This document shows, piece by piece, positions 1 to 9,794 of a stretch of 33,098 nt of DNA. A program made the position numbers and the translations under genes. Under the pieces are notes generated by a model, which made no database searches, had not been told where the DNA came from, and saw only the letters and a program-made list of their open reading frames with translations. How positions within the stretch are numbered: the stretch's first letter is position 1; every line of letters starts with the position of its first letter. This stretch comes from an uncultured Candidatus Thioglobus sp. (GTDB lineage: Bacteria > Pseudomonadota > Gammaproteobacteria > PS1 > Pseudothioglobaceae). The stretch covers positions 1-33,098 of the forward strand of contig GG730011.1 in assembly GCA_000205985.2 (NCBI GenBank), written 5' to 3'.

Positions 1-30
1 CCAACGAAGTGCATTAGGATCTATTGCCAT
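1..30 (-). CDS. 5' end of a gene cut by the window edge, possibly lpxA
   Basis: Only ten codons are visible, reading MAIDPNALRW, before the gene leaves the window. The start is convincing because a strong ribosome binding site, GAGGAG, lies about six bases upstream of the ATG, and the gene follows the fabZ stop by 30 bases on the same strand. In many gammaproteobacteria the gene after fabZ is lpxA (UDP-N-acetylglucosamine acyltransferase), so that is the best guess from gene order. The ten residues do not show a hexapeptide repeat and do not prove it. Confidence 0.5.
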   Translation of the reverse strand, partial: MAIDPNALRW

Positions 31-60
31 GTTATTCTCCTCAAGATTTTTTAAACTGAT

Positions 61-510
61 TCAGTCAGCTGCTTTTTGTGTGCACATTAGTTCGGCCGTA
101 GTAACTACTGAATCATCTACTAAGGCTCTGCATTTAAATTTCCAAATACCACGTTTGACCGTCATTACTTCGACTTCTAATCGCAATTGGTCGCCCGGCT
201 CTACCATGCGTTTAAAGCGAACTTTGTCAATACCGACTAGCATGTATATTTGCCCATCAATTGGTTTGCCGACTTCGGATTTAAATGCTAGAATTCCCGT
301 GGCTTGCGCCAGTGCTTCAACAATCATAACCCCAGGCATAATTGGCTGATCGGGAAAATGACCGGTAAATTGAGGTTCATTAAAACTAACATTTTTTATG
401 GCCACTAATGACTTACCTACTTCTAATTCCAGTACTCGATCAATTAACAAAAAAGGATATCGATGGGGTAAAAAGTTTTTTACATCATTAATGTTCATTT
501 CCATGGTCAT
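61..510 (-). CDS. fabZ: 3-hydroxyacyl-ACP dehydratase FabZ
   Basis: This 149-residue protein removes water from (3R)-hydroxyacyl-ACP in type II fatty acid synthesis in the cytoplasm. It is a single hotdog-fold domain of normal family length. The family signatures are present: [13 protein letters not shown] near the N-terminus, the catalytic His51 in FTGHFP, and the catalytic Glu65 in [12 protein letters not shown]. The ATG overlaps the lpxD stop as ATGA, so translation is probably coupled. Met3 and Met5 are alternative starts that would lose only a few residues. Its place beside lpxD fits the usual balance between fatty acid and lipid A synthesis, which compete for hydroxyacyl-ACP. Confidence 0.96.
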   Translation of the reverse strand: MTMEMNINDVKNFLPHRYPFLLIDRVLELEVGKSLVAIKNVSFNEPQFTGHFPDQPIMPGVMIVEALAQATGILAFKSEVGKPIDGQIYMLVGIDKVRFKRMVEPGDQLRLEVEVMTVKRGIWKFKCRALVDDSVVTTAELMCTQKAAD

Positions 511-1505
511 TTTCCTTTTAAATTTTTAAGTTTAATGTTTAAGTATTTGGTAATTTTATCAAGTTTTACTAGCCATAATCCAACATTCTGCCATTGTTTA
601 TGACTCATTAGTGGCATAATTCCAGTGTAGACACCTGGGGTTTTAATGTCTTTATCGACAGTGCTTTTTGCATTAACAACAACATCATCGCAAATATTAA
701 GATGTCCAACAATGCCTACCATGCCGCCAATCATACAGTGTTTTCCTAGTGTTGTACTACCGGCAATGCCAGTATTAGCCGCAATGGCAGTATCTTGTCC
801 AATAATAACATTATGAGCGATGTGAATTAGGTTATCAATGCGCACACCACTGTGTATTTCGGTATCCTCCAAGGTTCCCCTGTCAATTGCAGTATTTGCA
901 CCGATGGTTACATTATCGCCGATTACAACGTTGCCTAAATGCGCTATTGTGTGCCAACGGCCTTGGTTATCTCGTGCATTGCCAAAACCTTCAGAGCCAA
1001 TCACTGCACCTGATGAAATAACCACATTCTTACCCAATAAACAACCTTGCAATATTGTAACGTTTGGATACAAATACGCATTATCTCCGATGGTAACGTT
1101 GTCTTCAATGATAGTATTAGGACCAATAACACAATCATGACCTATGATTACATTTTCACCAATAACGCAAGTAGTACTTATTTTGGCGTTGTTGATTTTT
1201 GCACTTGGATGAATACCTGCTTGATGAGTGATTTGTTTTTTAAAATAATGTGAAATTTTTGCAAAAGATAAATACACATCGTCAACAATTAAAGCGTTAG
1301 TGGGGCAGTCGTCTAATAAAGATTTATCAAGAATAACGACACCGGCTTGTGAACTGATCAGATCTCTTTTATGTTTGCCGTTAACAATGTAGCTTAATTG
1401 ATTAGAATTAGAGCGCTGTAGTGATGCAATGCCGTTGATTTTAACGCTGGCATCACCAACAAGTTTGGCATTGATAAACTCAGCAATCTCCCCCAGTGTG
1501 TGCAT
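507..1505 (-). CDS. lpxD: UDP-3-O-acylglucosamine N-acyltransferase LpxD
   Basis: LpxD transfers a 3-hydroxyacyl chain from ACP to the amino group of UDP-3-O-acylglucosamine in lipid A synthesis. The 332-residue protein has an N-terminal uridine-binding domain (about 1-95) and then a left-handed beta-helix built from hexapeptide repeats such as [15 protein letters not shown] (about 95-290). The HIAHN motif at residues 228-232 carries the histidine region expected for catalysis in this family. A C-terminal helical tail follows, ending in a lysine-rich segment. The ATG overlaps the skp stop as TAATG, so the pair is translationally coupled, and its own stop overlaps the fabZ start. Confidence 0.95.
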   Translation of the reverse strand: MHTLGEIAEFINAKLVGDASVKINGIASLQRSNSNQLSYIVNGKHKRDLISSQAGVVILDKSLLDDCPTNALIVDDVYLSFAKISHYFKKQITHQAGIHPSAKINNAKISTTCVIGENVIIGHDCVIGPNTIIEDNVTIGDNAYLYPNVTILQGCLLGKNVVISSGAVIGSEGFGNARDNQGRWHTIAHLGNVVIGDNVTIGANTAIDRGTLEDTEIHSGVRIDNLIHIAHNVIIGQDTAIAANTGIAGSTTLGKHCMIGGMVGIVGHLNICDDVVVNAKSTVDKDIKTPGVYTGIMPLMSHKQWQNVGLWLVKLDKITKYLNIKLKNLKGK

Positions 1506-2002
1506 TATTCGAATTGCAATCTAAGTTGTTCGGCAATCAACGGTGTAATATTCAGTTCTTTACTAACGTAAGCCACTTCTTGATAAAGGATTAAGTCAAA
1601 CTTTTTTTCTATGGCTATCGCTTTAATGGTTTGATTGATCAGGTCTTGAATTTTAGAAAGTTCTTGCGTATTTCTAAGTGCTAATTGTTTTTTTAATGAA
1701 GATGCTTGTCCTTTGAGTTGTTGTTCTAGATCGGTAATTTTCTTAATTTCAGATTTGATTTCTAATTTAGACAGTGTGCCTTTGTCTTGTTTAAATTCTT
1801 TTACCAACGAGTTTATTTTATTAGCAAGTGTAATTAATTCATCTTGTTGAGGTTGAAACTCTTTAATTACTATTTGATTGGCTTGAATGAATTGCGCAGA
1901 ACTAGTGACCAAATGATCGACATTAATGTAACCAATTTTTAATATCTTGGCCTGGGACGGTCCAGCTAATAATAAAGTTAAAAGTATGAGTAGTTGTTTC
2001 AC
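1505..2002 (-). CDS. skp: Periplasmic chaperone Skp/OmpH family
   Basis: Skp holds unfolded outer-membrane proteins in the periplasm and hands them to the BAM complex. The 165-residue protein starts with a clear signal peptide (about residues 1-18, ending PSQA), followed by KIGYINVDHLVTSS, the usual start of mature Skp. The middle (about 45-125) is rich in Lys, Glu, Gln and Leu and should form the coiled-coil tentacle. The C-terminal segment FDLILYQEVAYVS matches the part that returns to the trimer body. It sits 14 bases after bamA and one base into lpxD, the conserved order. Confidence 0.92.
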   Translation of the reverse strand: MKQLLILLTLLLAGPSQAKILKIGYINVDHLVTSSAQFIQANQIVIKEFQPQQDELITLANKINSLVKEFKQDKGTLSKLEIKSEIKKITDLEQQLKGQASSLKKQLALRNTQELSKIQDLINQTIKAIAIEKKFDLILYQEVAYVSKELNITPLIAEQLRLQFE

Positions 2003-2016
2003 TGTTGATCAGTTGG

Positions 2017-4317
2017 TTAGAAGCTTGTACCTAGAGTAAATTCTACCGTTTTAACTTTGTCACCGGATTTTTTAAGTAGTGGTTTAGCTGCATAAACACC
2101 TAAAGGGCCAACGGGGGTTAGCCATAAAAATGCTAAACCTGTTGACATACGAACCTCATCCAGATCGAAACTAGAAACTTTTTCGTTAATACTTCCAGCA
2201 TCAATAAAAGCACTCATGCGCATATTTTTACTATCGCTAATAAATTTCATTGGTGATATGATAGAGGTTCCTGCTAATAATGATAATTCACCACCTTTGG
2301 CTTTTCCATCATTATAAGTTGCACCTAAAGAGTTAAAGTCAAATCCACGTACGGATGATGAACCACCACCATAATAACGTTTAAAGAATGGCAGGTCATT
2401 ATCGCCATAGCCTTGAGCAAGACCTATGTTTCCTTTTAAAGTTAACACTAAATCATCCAAGGCATTAGTGGGTATTGGGTAGTAACTTTTATGTGATGCA
2501 TCGATCTTATAATAGCGAAAATCTGCAATAGGCAGTGCTAAATCAGCACTGATATTATTTCTTTGCCCGTCGGTTGGAAAGTTGTAATCATCTAATGTGT
2601 TATTACTCCAGTTTAAGTTTGCTTTAACTTCGCTGCTGTCACCGCTAGCACATTGTTTAGATTCGTGATTAGCATCAGAAAAAGTTGCGCCACAAGTAAT
2701 GTCTCTACTCGATATTCTAAGATCGGCATTAATACGTGTGTCTTCCGTCAAAGGTATCCCGTATCCAAAGCTTCCACCTGTTTCATTAATGTTGTACGAA
2801 CTTACCGATAGTCCAGAACCATCGACATCTTTAGTAAAGAGACCGTAACTAATGCTGTGCTTGTCTTCGGTGAAATATGGGTCAACAAAAAAGAAGCTCA
2901 TTTCTTGTACAGCTTCAGAGGTAGAAAAAGAAGCGTTTAGTGTATTACCAGTACCTAGAAAATTCTTTTCCTTGATGCCCATGTTAAATGATGCACCAGA
3001 GCTATTAGAGTGAGACAGTCCGATTGAGAATGTACCAGTCTTGGTTTCTTCTACAGAAAAATGCAAGTTAATTTTATCTTCAAAACCTTTTACTTTTGAT
3101 ACTTCCATCTTAACGTCAGAGAAAAAACCTAGGCGTTTGATTTTTTTAATTGCTTCATCAAGCTCAGTATTGGAATACAATCCACCTTCATTAATACTAA
3201 TTTCACGACGAATCACCTCATCTTGAGTTCGGGTGTTACCAATAATAGTAATACGATTAATATAGACTTTTTTGTTAAGAGAAACTTTAATGTTTAAATT
3301 AATGGTATGTGTTTTTTTATTTTCTGAAGTAATAGGATCAACTTTTGCAAAGGCATAACCTTGATCGGCAAAGACATCGGTAATGGCTTGAACGCTTTCA
3401 ATTACTTTTTTGCGTTTAAATACATTACCTTTAGAAATGGTTAATAAAGCTTTAAGGTCGCTAATGGATTGGTTGAGTAAGTCACCCGTAAATTGAATAG
3501 TACCAAGCTTGTATTCTTCGCCTTCGGCAATTTGAATATCGATATCAATACTTTGTTTATTTTCAGACAGTTCAGTCTTAATTTTTTTCACTTTAAAATC
3601 AAGGTAACCAGAATTAATGTAGAACGATTTCATCGCTTCAATACCAGCATCGAGAGCAACCCTTGAGTAGTGGTCTTTTCTAGTAAAGTAGTTGATGATA
3701 AAAAAATCAGGCTCACCAATTTCAAATAAGTCGAGCAAATCTTCCTCTTCATTAATCTTAGCACCGGTAATTTTCATAGAGTTGATGCGCGCTACTTCCC
3801 CTTCATCGATGTCAAGTTCGATTCCAATTCTATTTTGAGCATCAGTTTCAATGGTTTTTGTGATTTTAATGCTGTAATAACCTTTAGAAATATAAGTGCC
3901 TTTTAGTTGGGAAATAAGCTTATCAAGTTGTCTTTTATTAAAAATCTTTCCTTGAGAAAGATCCATGCTTTTTAAGATTTGATTAAGTGAGTCTTCATCA
4001 ATAACCTTGTTGGAGTAATTGATAACATCAATGTATTTGATGTGCGGATTTTCTTGCAGTTGGATTTTTAAAACTTGCTCATCTTGCGATACTTCAATGT
4101 CTTTAAAGAAGCTGGTTTTATAAAGTGAACGAATAATTTGAGCCGAAATTTCTGTGTTATATTCGTCCCCAACTTCAACGGGAAGGTAGCTTAAAACAGT
4201 ACCCCTAGAGATAGCATCTAGTCCTAAAATTTCAATGCTTTTAATAGGAGCGGCGTTAAGATTGAATGATAGTAAAGTGCCGAATATTAAAGAGATTTGA
4301 ATAAGGATTTTTTTCAT
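2017..4317 (-). CDS. bamA: Outer membrane protein assembly factor BamA
   Basis: BamA is the core of the machine that folds beta-barrel proteins into the outer membrane. The 766-residue protein has a signal peptide (1-22, ending NLNA), a run of POTRA domains to about residue 420, and a 16-strand barrel to the C-terminus. The barrel lid motif VRGF lies near residue 655, and the chain ends in Phe, as outer-membrane proteins do. Two cysteines, in DITCGATF and SKQCASG, lie about 18 residues apart in one predicted loop and could form a disulfide. This is not the loop near VRGF that carries the E. coli pair. It sits 12 bases after rseP in one operon. Confidence 0.97.
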   Translation of the reverse strand: MKKILIQISLIFGTLLSFNLNAAPIKSIEILGLDAISRGTVLSYLPVEVGDEYNTEISAQIIRSLYKTSFFKDIEVSQDEQVLKIQLQENPHIKYIDVINYSNKVIDEDSLNQILKSMDLSQGKIFNKRQLDKLISQLKGTYISKGYYSIKITKTIETDAQNRIGIELDIDEGEVARINSMKITGAKINEEEDLLDLFEIGEPDFFIINYFTRKDHYSRVALDAGIEAMKSFYINSGYLDFKVKKIKTELSENKQSIDIDIQIAEGEEYKLGTIQFTGDLLNQSISDLKALLTISKGNVFKRKKVIESVQAITDVFADQGYAFAKVDPITSENKKTHTINLNIKVSLNKKVYINRITIIGNTRTQDEVIRREISINEGGLYSNTELDEAIKKIKRLGFFSDVKMEVSKVKGFEDKINLHFSVEETKTGTFSIGLSHSNSSGASFNMGIKEKNFLGTGNTLNASFSTSEAVQEMSFFFVDPYFTEDKHSISYGLFTKDVDGSGLSVSSYNINETGGSFGYGIPLTEDTRINADLRISSRDITCGATFSDANHESKQCASGDSSEVKANLNWSNNTLDDYNFPTDGQRNNISADLALPIADFRYYKIDASHKSYYPIPTNALDDLVLTLKGNIGLAQGYGDNDLPFFKRYYGGGSSSVRGFDFNSLGATYNDGKAKGGELSLLAGTSIISPMKFISDSKNMRMSAFIDAGSINEKVSSFDLDEVRMSTGLAFLWLTPVGPLGVYAAKPLLKKSGDKVKTVEFTLGTSF

Positions 4318-4329
4318 AGTTTTAATTAA

Positions 4330-5667
4330 TTACAATAATCGTGACAGGTCATTATACAGTGCCACAGTGGTTAACGATAAGACAACAAAGAGCCCAAATT
4401 TTAACAAAATTTGTTGGAACATTTGACTAATTGGAGAACCTTTTAAGATTTCAATTAAATAGAACAATAAATGTCCGCCATCTAAAAGAGGAATGGGCAG
4501 TAAATTTAATAAGCCCAGGCCGATACTAATAAGCGCTAAAAAAGATAAAAAAGAGACTAGGCCAATTTGTGCAGTTTTGCCTGCATAGTCTGCAATGCTC
4601 ACTGGACCGCTGATTTGTTTTAAGGATACCTCACCCAAAAGCATTTTTTTAATCATCAATAAATTAAGCTTTGTCAATTGATACACTTTGATATTCGCAG
4701 ATGTAAACGAATCTACAAGGTTCTTTTTAACAGTCACTTGCCATTTTTCAAGGTAATTCTTAGGCACAAAAACACTAACACCTACTTTTGCCACACCGTC
4801 TTTAATTTTTGGCGTGAGTGGCAGTTCAATTTTGCTAGAATTTCGCTTAATTGTTAAGAGGATTTCTTGATTGGGATTATTTTTTACAATCTTAACGAAC
4901 TCTAGCCAAGTGTTAATATTGTTGCCGTTCATTTGTAATATTTCGTCATTAGATTGAATACCGGCAATTTGTGCAGGACTGTCATTAATGACTTGGTCAA
5001 TAATGGGTTTAATTTTTGGTAAAGAAAATTTAAAACCTAAATATTTTTCTAGACCTTGCTCAGGATTTGATAAAAAATCACCGGTTAAAGATAGTTCTAA
5101 AGTTTTTAAATTTGAAGTCTTTGAAACAACCTCTAACAACAAAGGTTTTTCTTCCAGTGCTTGGATAAAATGAATGGAGAATTCTTGAAGTGTCGATATT
5201 TTTTGCCCATTAATACTAAGTAACCGATCTCCGGTTTTCAAGCCTGAGGATTCGGCAATACTGTGATTTTCAACGGACCCAATAATGGGTTTAATACCTG
5301 TTGTGCCTGTGTAAAAAATAAACGTATAGACAAAAATCGCAAAAATAAAATTAGCCGCCGGCCCTGCTATAACAATAGCAATGCGCTTATAAACGTTTTG
5401 AGTATTGAAGGCTCGATGTTTTTCTGATGGCTTAACTTCAGATTCATTTTCATCCAACATTTTGACGTAACCGCCAAAAGGCAGGGCGCACAAAGTGTAT
5501 TGTGTTTCACCTCGCTGCCAAGATTTTAAAACCTTGCCAAATCCGATGGAAAATCTTAATACTTTGACGCCTAATTTTTTAGCTACCCAGAAATGACCAA
5601 ACTCATGTACCGTTACCAAAACCCCAATGGTAACAATGAATGAAAGCAGTGCGGTAAAAAATTCCAT
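4330..5667 (-). CDS. rseP: Site-2 membrane protease RseP
   Basis: RseP cuts trimmed anti-sigma factor RseA within the inner membrane, which releases the envelope-stress sigma factor, and it clears leftover signal peptides. The 445-residue protein matches the family length of about 450. The zinc motif HEFGH is at residues 21-25 in the first membrane segment. Two PDZ domains follow in the periplasmic part (about 125-190 and 215-285). The third metal ligand is in LLPIPLLDGGHLLF near the C-terminus, between hydrophobic segments. It starts six bases after the DUF971 gene. The dxr, uppS and cdsA genes that often precede rseP are not here. Confidence 0.95.
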   Translation of the reverse strand: MEFFTALLSFIVTIGVLVTVHEFGHFWVAKKLGVKVLRFSIGFGKVLKSWQRGETQYTLCALPFGGYVKMLDENESEVKPSEKHRAFNTQNVYKRIAIVIAGPAANFIFAIFVYTFIFYTGTTGIKPIIGSVENHSIAESSGLKTGDRLLSINGQKISTLQEFSIHFIQALEEKPLLLEVVSKTSNLKTLELSLTGDFLSNPEQGLEKYLGFKFSLPKIKPIIDQVINDSPAQIAGIQSNDEILQMNGNNINTWLEFVKIVKNNPNQEILLTIKRNSSKIELPLTPKIKDGVAKVGVSVFVPKNYLEKWQVTVKKNLVDSFTSANIKVYQLTKLNLLMIKKMLLGEVSLKQISGPVSIADYAGKTAQIGLVSFLSFLALISIGLGLLNLLPIPLLDGGHLLFYLIEILKGSPISQMFQQILLKFGLFVVLSLTTVALYNDLSRLL

Positions 5668-5673
5668 TAAAAT

Positions 5674-6027
5674 TTACGACGCTGAGTGAGTGTGTCCGGC
5701 ATCCTTTAGTTTTTTAAGATAGTCCGCCCAAAGATCGTTGTGATTGATGGCGATGCGATGTAGGTGTGACCAAGAATAAATCCCTGTATCGTGGCCATCA
5801 CTAAAAAATAGAACAACGGCATAATTACCGGTTGGCTCAATACGTGAAATAGTAACACCTTCTTTGCCTGTTTGTAATATCTCTTGACCAGGTCCGTGCC
5901 CAACCACTTCGGCAGAAGGGGAGTAAACCCTTAAATATTCAGCACTTAAAGGATAATCAATATCATCAAAAGTAATGGTTAACACGGTTTTGGCTTTGTT
6001 AAGAGTAATGTTAGTTGGTGTTTGCAT
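5674..6027 (-). CDS. DUF971 protein (gamma-butyrobetaine hydroxylase-like N-terminal domain)
   Basis: This 117-residue protein is a single DUF971 domain, the small fold also found at the N-terminus of gamma-butyrobetaine hydroxylases. Recognisable parts are LRVYSPSAEVVGHG, the segment IEPTGNYAVVLFFSDGHDTGIYSW, and HLHRIA. In free-standing form its function is not established; some relatives sit near iron-sulfur genes. The histidine-containing SDGHDTG and the C-terminal GHTHS could bind metal, but that is inference. A good ribosome site, AAGGT, precedes the ATG. It leads the rseP-bamA operon and is transcribed divergently from dapF, which puts the operon promoter in the 92-base gap before it. 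Confidence 0.87.
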   Translation of the reverse strand: MQTPTNITLNKAKTVLTITFDDIDYPLSAEYLRVYSPSAEVVGHGPGQEILQTGKEGVTISRIEPTGNYAVVLFFSDGHDTGIYSWSHLHRIAINHNDLWADYLKKLKDAGHTHSAS

Positions 6028-6119
6028 GGTTTACCTTAAATTAAAGTTAAACGATATTTTATCAGAACTCAATTATTCATTAACCCTAAGCGTTATAAGT
6101 AGATAAAATATCCATCATA

Positions 6120-6932
6120 ATGATTAACTTTACAAAAATGCACGGGCTGGGCAACGATTTTATGGTTGTTGACAACAGTGCAGGCAATATTAGCTTTAGT
6201 GCTGAGCAAATTCGAGCTTTAGCGCAACGACATTTTGGCATCGGCTTTGATCAGTTATTAATGATTGAATCGACCAACACCAAAGATGTCGATTTCCGTT
6301 ATGTGATTTATAATTCAGATGGCTCTGAAGTCGAGCAGTGTGGCAATGGCGCGCGTTGTTTTGCGCGTTTTGTTCGTGAGAAAGGTTTGAGCGATAAAAA
6401 CCCGATCAGTGTTGAAACTAAGTCAGGCCTCATTAGTTTGTTTATTAATGACGATCACAGTGTTCGTGTTGATATGGGTGAGCCGGTATTTAATCCAAGC
6501 GATGTTCCATTGATCGCTCCAGAAGAGTCTCTTTATTATTCAATAGAAGGTTATGAGGTAGGGGTGTTTTCGACAGGCAATCCCCATTGTGTTATGATTG
6601 TGGATGATGTTGAGGGTGTTGATGTAGAAACCATAGCGCTTCGAATTCAACAAAGTAATTTATTGCCCAATCAGGCTAACATTGGTTTTATGCAAATAAT
6701 CAGCCGAAATGAAATTAATTTACGCGTTTACGAGCGTGGTTCAGGGGAAACGTTGGCTTGTGGCTCAGGCGCCTGTGCTGCGGTCATTCACGGCGTTAGA
6801 ATAGGGCAGTTAGATCATAAAGTTACGGCCCATTTAAGAGGTGGAGACGCGCTGATTGAATACAACAAAGGCGAACATGTGTTTTTATCAGGCCCTGCGC
6901 AGTTTGTTTTTGAAGGTTGGGTTGACGTTTAA
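6120..6932 (+). CDS. dapF: Diaminopimelate epimerase DapF
   Basis: DapF converts LL- to meso-diaminopimelate for lysine and peptidoglycan synthesis. It is a cofactor-free racemase with two catalytic cysteines. Both are present: Cys74 in [13 protein letters not shown] and Cys214 in [14 protein letters not shown]. The protein begins with the typical [16 protein letters not shown] and has 270 residues, close to the family's 274. The gene stands alone on the plus strand between two minus operons. Its TAA stop overlaps that of apaH in a shared TTAA. No clear ribosome site precedes the ATG, but the start agrees with the family. Confidence 0.96.
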   Translation: MINFTKMHGLGNDFMVVDNSAGNISFSAEQIRALAQRHFGIGFDQLLMIESTNTKDVDFRYVIYNSDGSEVEQCGNGARCFARFVREKGLSDKNPISVETKSGLISLFINDDHSVRVDMGEPVFNPSDVPLIAPEESLYYSIEGYEVGVFSTGNPHCVMIVDDVEGVDVETIALRIQQSNLLPNQANIGFMQIISRNEINLRVYERGSGETLACGSGACAAVIHGVRIGQLDHKVTAHLRGGDALIEYNKGEHVFLSGPAQFVFEGWVDV

Positions 6933-7726
6933 CAATTTACTGAGAATATTTTTCTGTCCTCTAATCTGATTGCGCTTAAAGCGCCACTCCAGATGCAACC
7001 GTGATCCATAGGATAGACATGAGCTTGATTTACATTAGCAAGGTCCGACCAGTGTCCAAAGAAAATATCGGTATTTTTTAGTTTTCTATCAGAATGCAAG
7101 AACCAGGCTTTGTATCCTTCTGGTGCTTGATCATAATTTACCTTATGATCAAATTCTAATTCACCGTCACTTTTACAAAAACGCATTCTCATTAAGGCGT
7201 TAATGGTGTATCGACAAGCATCTAATTCATCAAGATCGTTATGGTATTTGTTGGGTTCGTTGTCATACATGCTGGATAAAAAACTGCTCACATCATCACC
7301 TTGTAGATATTTTTGTACAAGGGCAGATTGCTTAAAGATGATCTCTTGATCCCAGATAGGCGGAACTCCTGCGTGTACCAGTAATGCATCTTTGTGTTTT
7401 ATTGCTAAAGGTTTTTTCAATAAAAAACCAATTAACTCATCTCGATCATTGGCCCTTAGAATGTCAGTAAAGGTGTCTTTTGAATTCGGCTTTCGCGAAG
7501 TCAGCGCACAAGCTAATAGATGAAAGTCATGATTGCCTAAAATCATTTTAGCGTTATTATCTAAATCTTTAATAAAGCGCAATGTCGTTAGTGATTTATC
7601 GCCACGATTAACTACATCACCCAAAAAGAACAATTGATCTTTATCGCTGGAAAATTTGATTTTTTTGAGTAGGCTTTGCAGTGAGTCAAAACACCCTTGG
7701 ACATCGCCAATGAAGTAATCAGACAT
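6929..7726 (-). CDS. apaH: Symmetrical diadenosine tetraphosphatase ApaH
   Basis: ApaH splits Ap4A into two ADP and also removes Np4 caps from RNA. The 265-residue protein has the metallophosphatase signature in order: [11 protein letters not shown] near the start, [13 protein letters not shown] around residue 36, and [11 protein letters not shown] around residue 63. A later histidine pair is in LLVHAGVPP and FFGHWSDL. It is the last gene of the pdxA-rsmA-apaG-apaH operon, and its ATG overlaps the apaG stop as TAATG. It converges on dapF, and the two stops share four bases, so no terminator fits between the genes. Confidence 0.94.
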   Translation of the reverse strand: MSDYFIGDVQGCFDSLQSLLKKIKFSSDKDQLFFLGDVVNRGDKSLTTLRFIKDLDNNAKMILGNHDFHLLACALTSRKPNSKDTFTDILRANDRDELIGFLLKKPLAIKHKDALLVHAGVPPIWDQEIIFKQSALVQKYLQGDDVSSFLSSMYDNEPNKYHNDLDELDACRYTINALMRMRFCKSDGELEFDHKVNYDQAPEGYKAWFLHSDRKLKNTDIFFGHWSDLANVNQAHVYPMDHGCIWSGALSAIRLEDRKIFSVNC

Positions 7727-8097
7727 TAGTGTAGTGTGTAAGGCTCACTTAAGACAAATTCAGGAATTTCAGCCTCAAAGCGCTCACCTTCATCGTTGAT
7801 CATTCCGTAAGCACCTTTCATGGATCCGGTTTGAGTTTTAATGACAGCACCTGATGAATATTGAAAACTCTCACCCGGGGTAATGTGTGGCTGCTGACCG
7901 ATAACACCTTCACCAATCACATCTTCAACATCGCCACTTTCATCCTGAATGTGCCAATGGCGTGTGCGAAGCTGTGCGCCGACTTCACCATTATTGGTAA
8001 TCGTAATGTTATAAGCAAAGGCATATTGATTCTGTGCAATGTTAGATTGATCGGCTAAATAAGTCACCTGTACTTCAATTTTAATGTTGTTTTTCAT
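7726..8097 (-). CDS. apaG: ApaG protein
   Basis: ApaG is a small fibronectin-III-like protein of uncertain role (the family was once called CorD and linked to cobalt and magnesium efflux). At 123 residues it has the usual length. Family signatures are YAFAYNITITNNGEVGAQLRTRHWHI, GEGVIGQQPHITPGESF, and the closing GSMKGAYGM. The gene starts inside the 3' end of rsmA (17 bases shared) and its stop overlaps the apaH start, the conserved arrangement. Confidence 0.94.
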   Translation of the reverse strand: MKNNIKIEVQVTYLADQSNIAQNQYAFAYNITITNNGEVGAQLRTRHWHIQDESGDVEDVIGEGVIGQQPHITPGESFQYSSGAVIKTQTGSMKGAYGMINDEGERFEAEIPEFVLSEPYTLH

Positions 8098-8851
8098 AAT
8101 CAGATGTTAGCGTAATAAACTCATTTACGCTGAGCATTTCTGCCCGTTGCGATAAGTCAATGCTTGTTTGTTCTTGTGTTAATAATGATTTTAAACAATT
8201 TCTAAGTGTTTTTCTACGCTGAGCAAAGCTGGCTTTTACAATTTTTTCAAATACAGTAATATCATCAATAAGGTTTTTTTCTAGTGGCTTTAGATAAACA
8301 ATAGCAGAATCCACCTTTGGCGCAGGTTCAAAAGATTCGGGTGGCACAACAAAAATCATCTCCACTTCGAAGAAAGCTTGAATCATGACACTAAGACGGC
8401 CGTAAGTTTTGTTGCCATTGCTTGCCACCATACGTTCAACCACTTCTTTTTGCAGCATAAAGATCATGTCTTGAATGTACTCTCTGTTATTTAGCAAGTG
8501 AAACAGAATAGGTGATGAGATGTTGTACGGTAAATTACCCACTACTCTGAGTGGAGCAGGTAATTTACTAACATCAAATTTAAGAGCATCACCTTGGTGA
8601 ATGATTAGATTTTCTTTGCCGAAAGATTGTAATAAAGCAATTAAATCAGTATCGATTTCAATCACGTGTAATTGATTCAGTTCTTCTAATAAGGGTAGTG
8701 TCATCGCCCCTTTTCCAGGACCAATTTCAAGTAAGTTATCGTTTTTCTTTGGTGCAATGGTGGCAATAATGCGATCTACAATCCTTGCATCTGTTAAGAA
8801 ATTTTGTCCAAAGCGCTTTCGGGCCGTGTGTTTAGTCGCTGGCATGATCAA
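8081..8851 (-). CDS. rsmA: 16S rRNA (adenine 1518/1519-N6) dimethyltransferase RsmA/KsgA
   Basis: RsmA dimethylates two adjacent adenines in the 3' hairpin of 16S rRNA late in 30S assembly, using S-adenosylmethionine. The 256-residue protein shows RFGQNFLTDARIVDRI at the N-terminus, the methyl-donor loop LEIGPGKGAMTLPL near residue 42, and the catalytic NLPYNISSPI. The C-terminal FAQRRKTLRNCLK is also typical. It overlaps pdxA by 20 bases. Met3 would be an equally good start and would shorten the overlap. Confidence 0.96.
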   Translation of the reverse strand: MIMPATKHTARKRFGQNFLTDARIVDRIIATIAPKKNDNLLEIGPGKGAMTLPLLEELNQLHVIEIDTDLIALLQSFGKENLIIHQGDALKFDVSKLPAPLRVVGNLPYNISSPILFHLLNNREYIQDMIFMLQKEVVERMVASNGNKTYGRLSVMIQAFFEVEMIFVVPPESFEPAPKVDSAIVYLKPLEKNLIDDITVFEKIVKASFAQRRKTLRNCLKSLLTQEQTSIDLSQRAEMLSVNEFITLTSDYEKQH

Positions 8852-9794
8852 TCAATTTTTGTGTGTATTTAAGTGCTGTGTTAAAACTCCCTAAACTAAT
8901 GTTGCCCGTGCCTGCTAATTTAAGTGCCGTTCCATGATCAACGGATGTGCGAATGAATGGTAGACCAAGAGTGACGTTGACTGATTTTTTAAAACCCAGC
9001 GTTTTAAGCACAGGCAGCCCTTGGTCGTGGTACATACACAGCACAACGTCAATTCCTTTTAAAGAGTCGGGAGTAAAAGCTGTATCGGCAGGTACAGAAC
9101 CTATTAAATGATAGCCCTGTTGATTGAGCTTATCGATGAGCGGATTAATGATTTCAATTTCCTCACGGCCTAAATAACCGTCTTCACCGGCATGAGGATT
9201 AAGCCCACAAACCAATATGGCTGGCTTGTTAATGCCTTGATGCAATAGAGATTGATGAATAATAGTGATGGTTTTATTCAGCGAGTTTAGCCGGATATTC
9301 TTAGGCACTTCGGATAAAGGCAAGTGAGTTGTTGCCAGTGCTACACTCAAACCTTTAGTTGCCAGCATCATCACCGTTTGCTCAGTGTGACTGATTTTTG
9401 CCAAATACTCAGTGTGTCCGGTAAATTCAATACCCGCTTGGTTAATAATCCCTTTATGCACCGGGCCTGTTAGCAGGGCATTGCATTTTGATTCTAAACA
9501 GAATTGAGTGGCAGAGTTTAGTGCTTCTAATACAAAATGTGAATTATCTGCATTTAAGATTCCGGTCTTAGTATCGGTTTTAAGCTTGATTGGAAAAACA
9601 CAAATTTCTCCCTGGGTAGAGGCGGTATCAGATTCTTTAATTTTGATGGATAAATTTAACTTTTTTGCGCGTTTTATTAATAGATCTGGATCGCTAAAAA
9701 CCAATAAGTTTTTACACGACTTTTGCTGAGCATAAATGATGGCTAAATCAGGGCCAATTCCAGCAGGTTCTCCAGGTGTAAAAGCAATTGCCAT
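8832..9794 (-). CDS. pdxA: 4-hydroxythreonine-4-phosphate dehydrogenase PdxA
   Basis: PdxA oxidises 4-phosphohydroxy-threonine with NAD to the amino-ketone used by PdxJ in vitamin B6 synthesis. The 320-residue protein starts MAIAFTPGEPAGIGPDLA, typical of the family. The divalent metal ligands are expected in FTGHTEYLAK, CMYHDQGLPVLK and SVDHGTALKLAGTG, all present. It leads the operon with rsmA, apaG and apaH. A likely promoter lies at 9821-9849 on the same strand. Confidence 0.95.
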   Translation of the reverse strand: MAIAFTPGEPAGIGPDLAIIYAQQKSCKNLLVFSDPDLLIKRAKKLNLSIKIKESDTASTQGEICVFPIKLKTDTKTGILNADNSHFVLEALNSATQFCLESKCNALLTGPVHKGIINQAGIEFTGHTEYLAKISHTEQTVMMLATKGLSVALATTHLPLSEVPKNIRLNSLNKTITIIHQSLLHQGINKPAILVCGLNPHAGEDGYLGREEIEIINPLIDKLNQQGYHLIGSVPADTAFTPDSLKGIDVVLCMYHDQGLPVLKTLGFKKSVNVTLGLPFIRTSVDHGTALKLAGTGNISLGSFNTALKYTQKLIDHASD

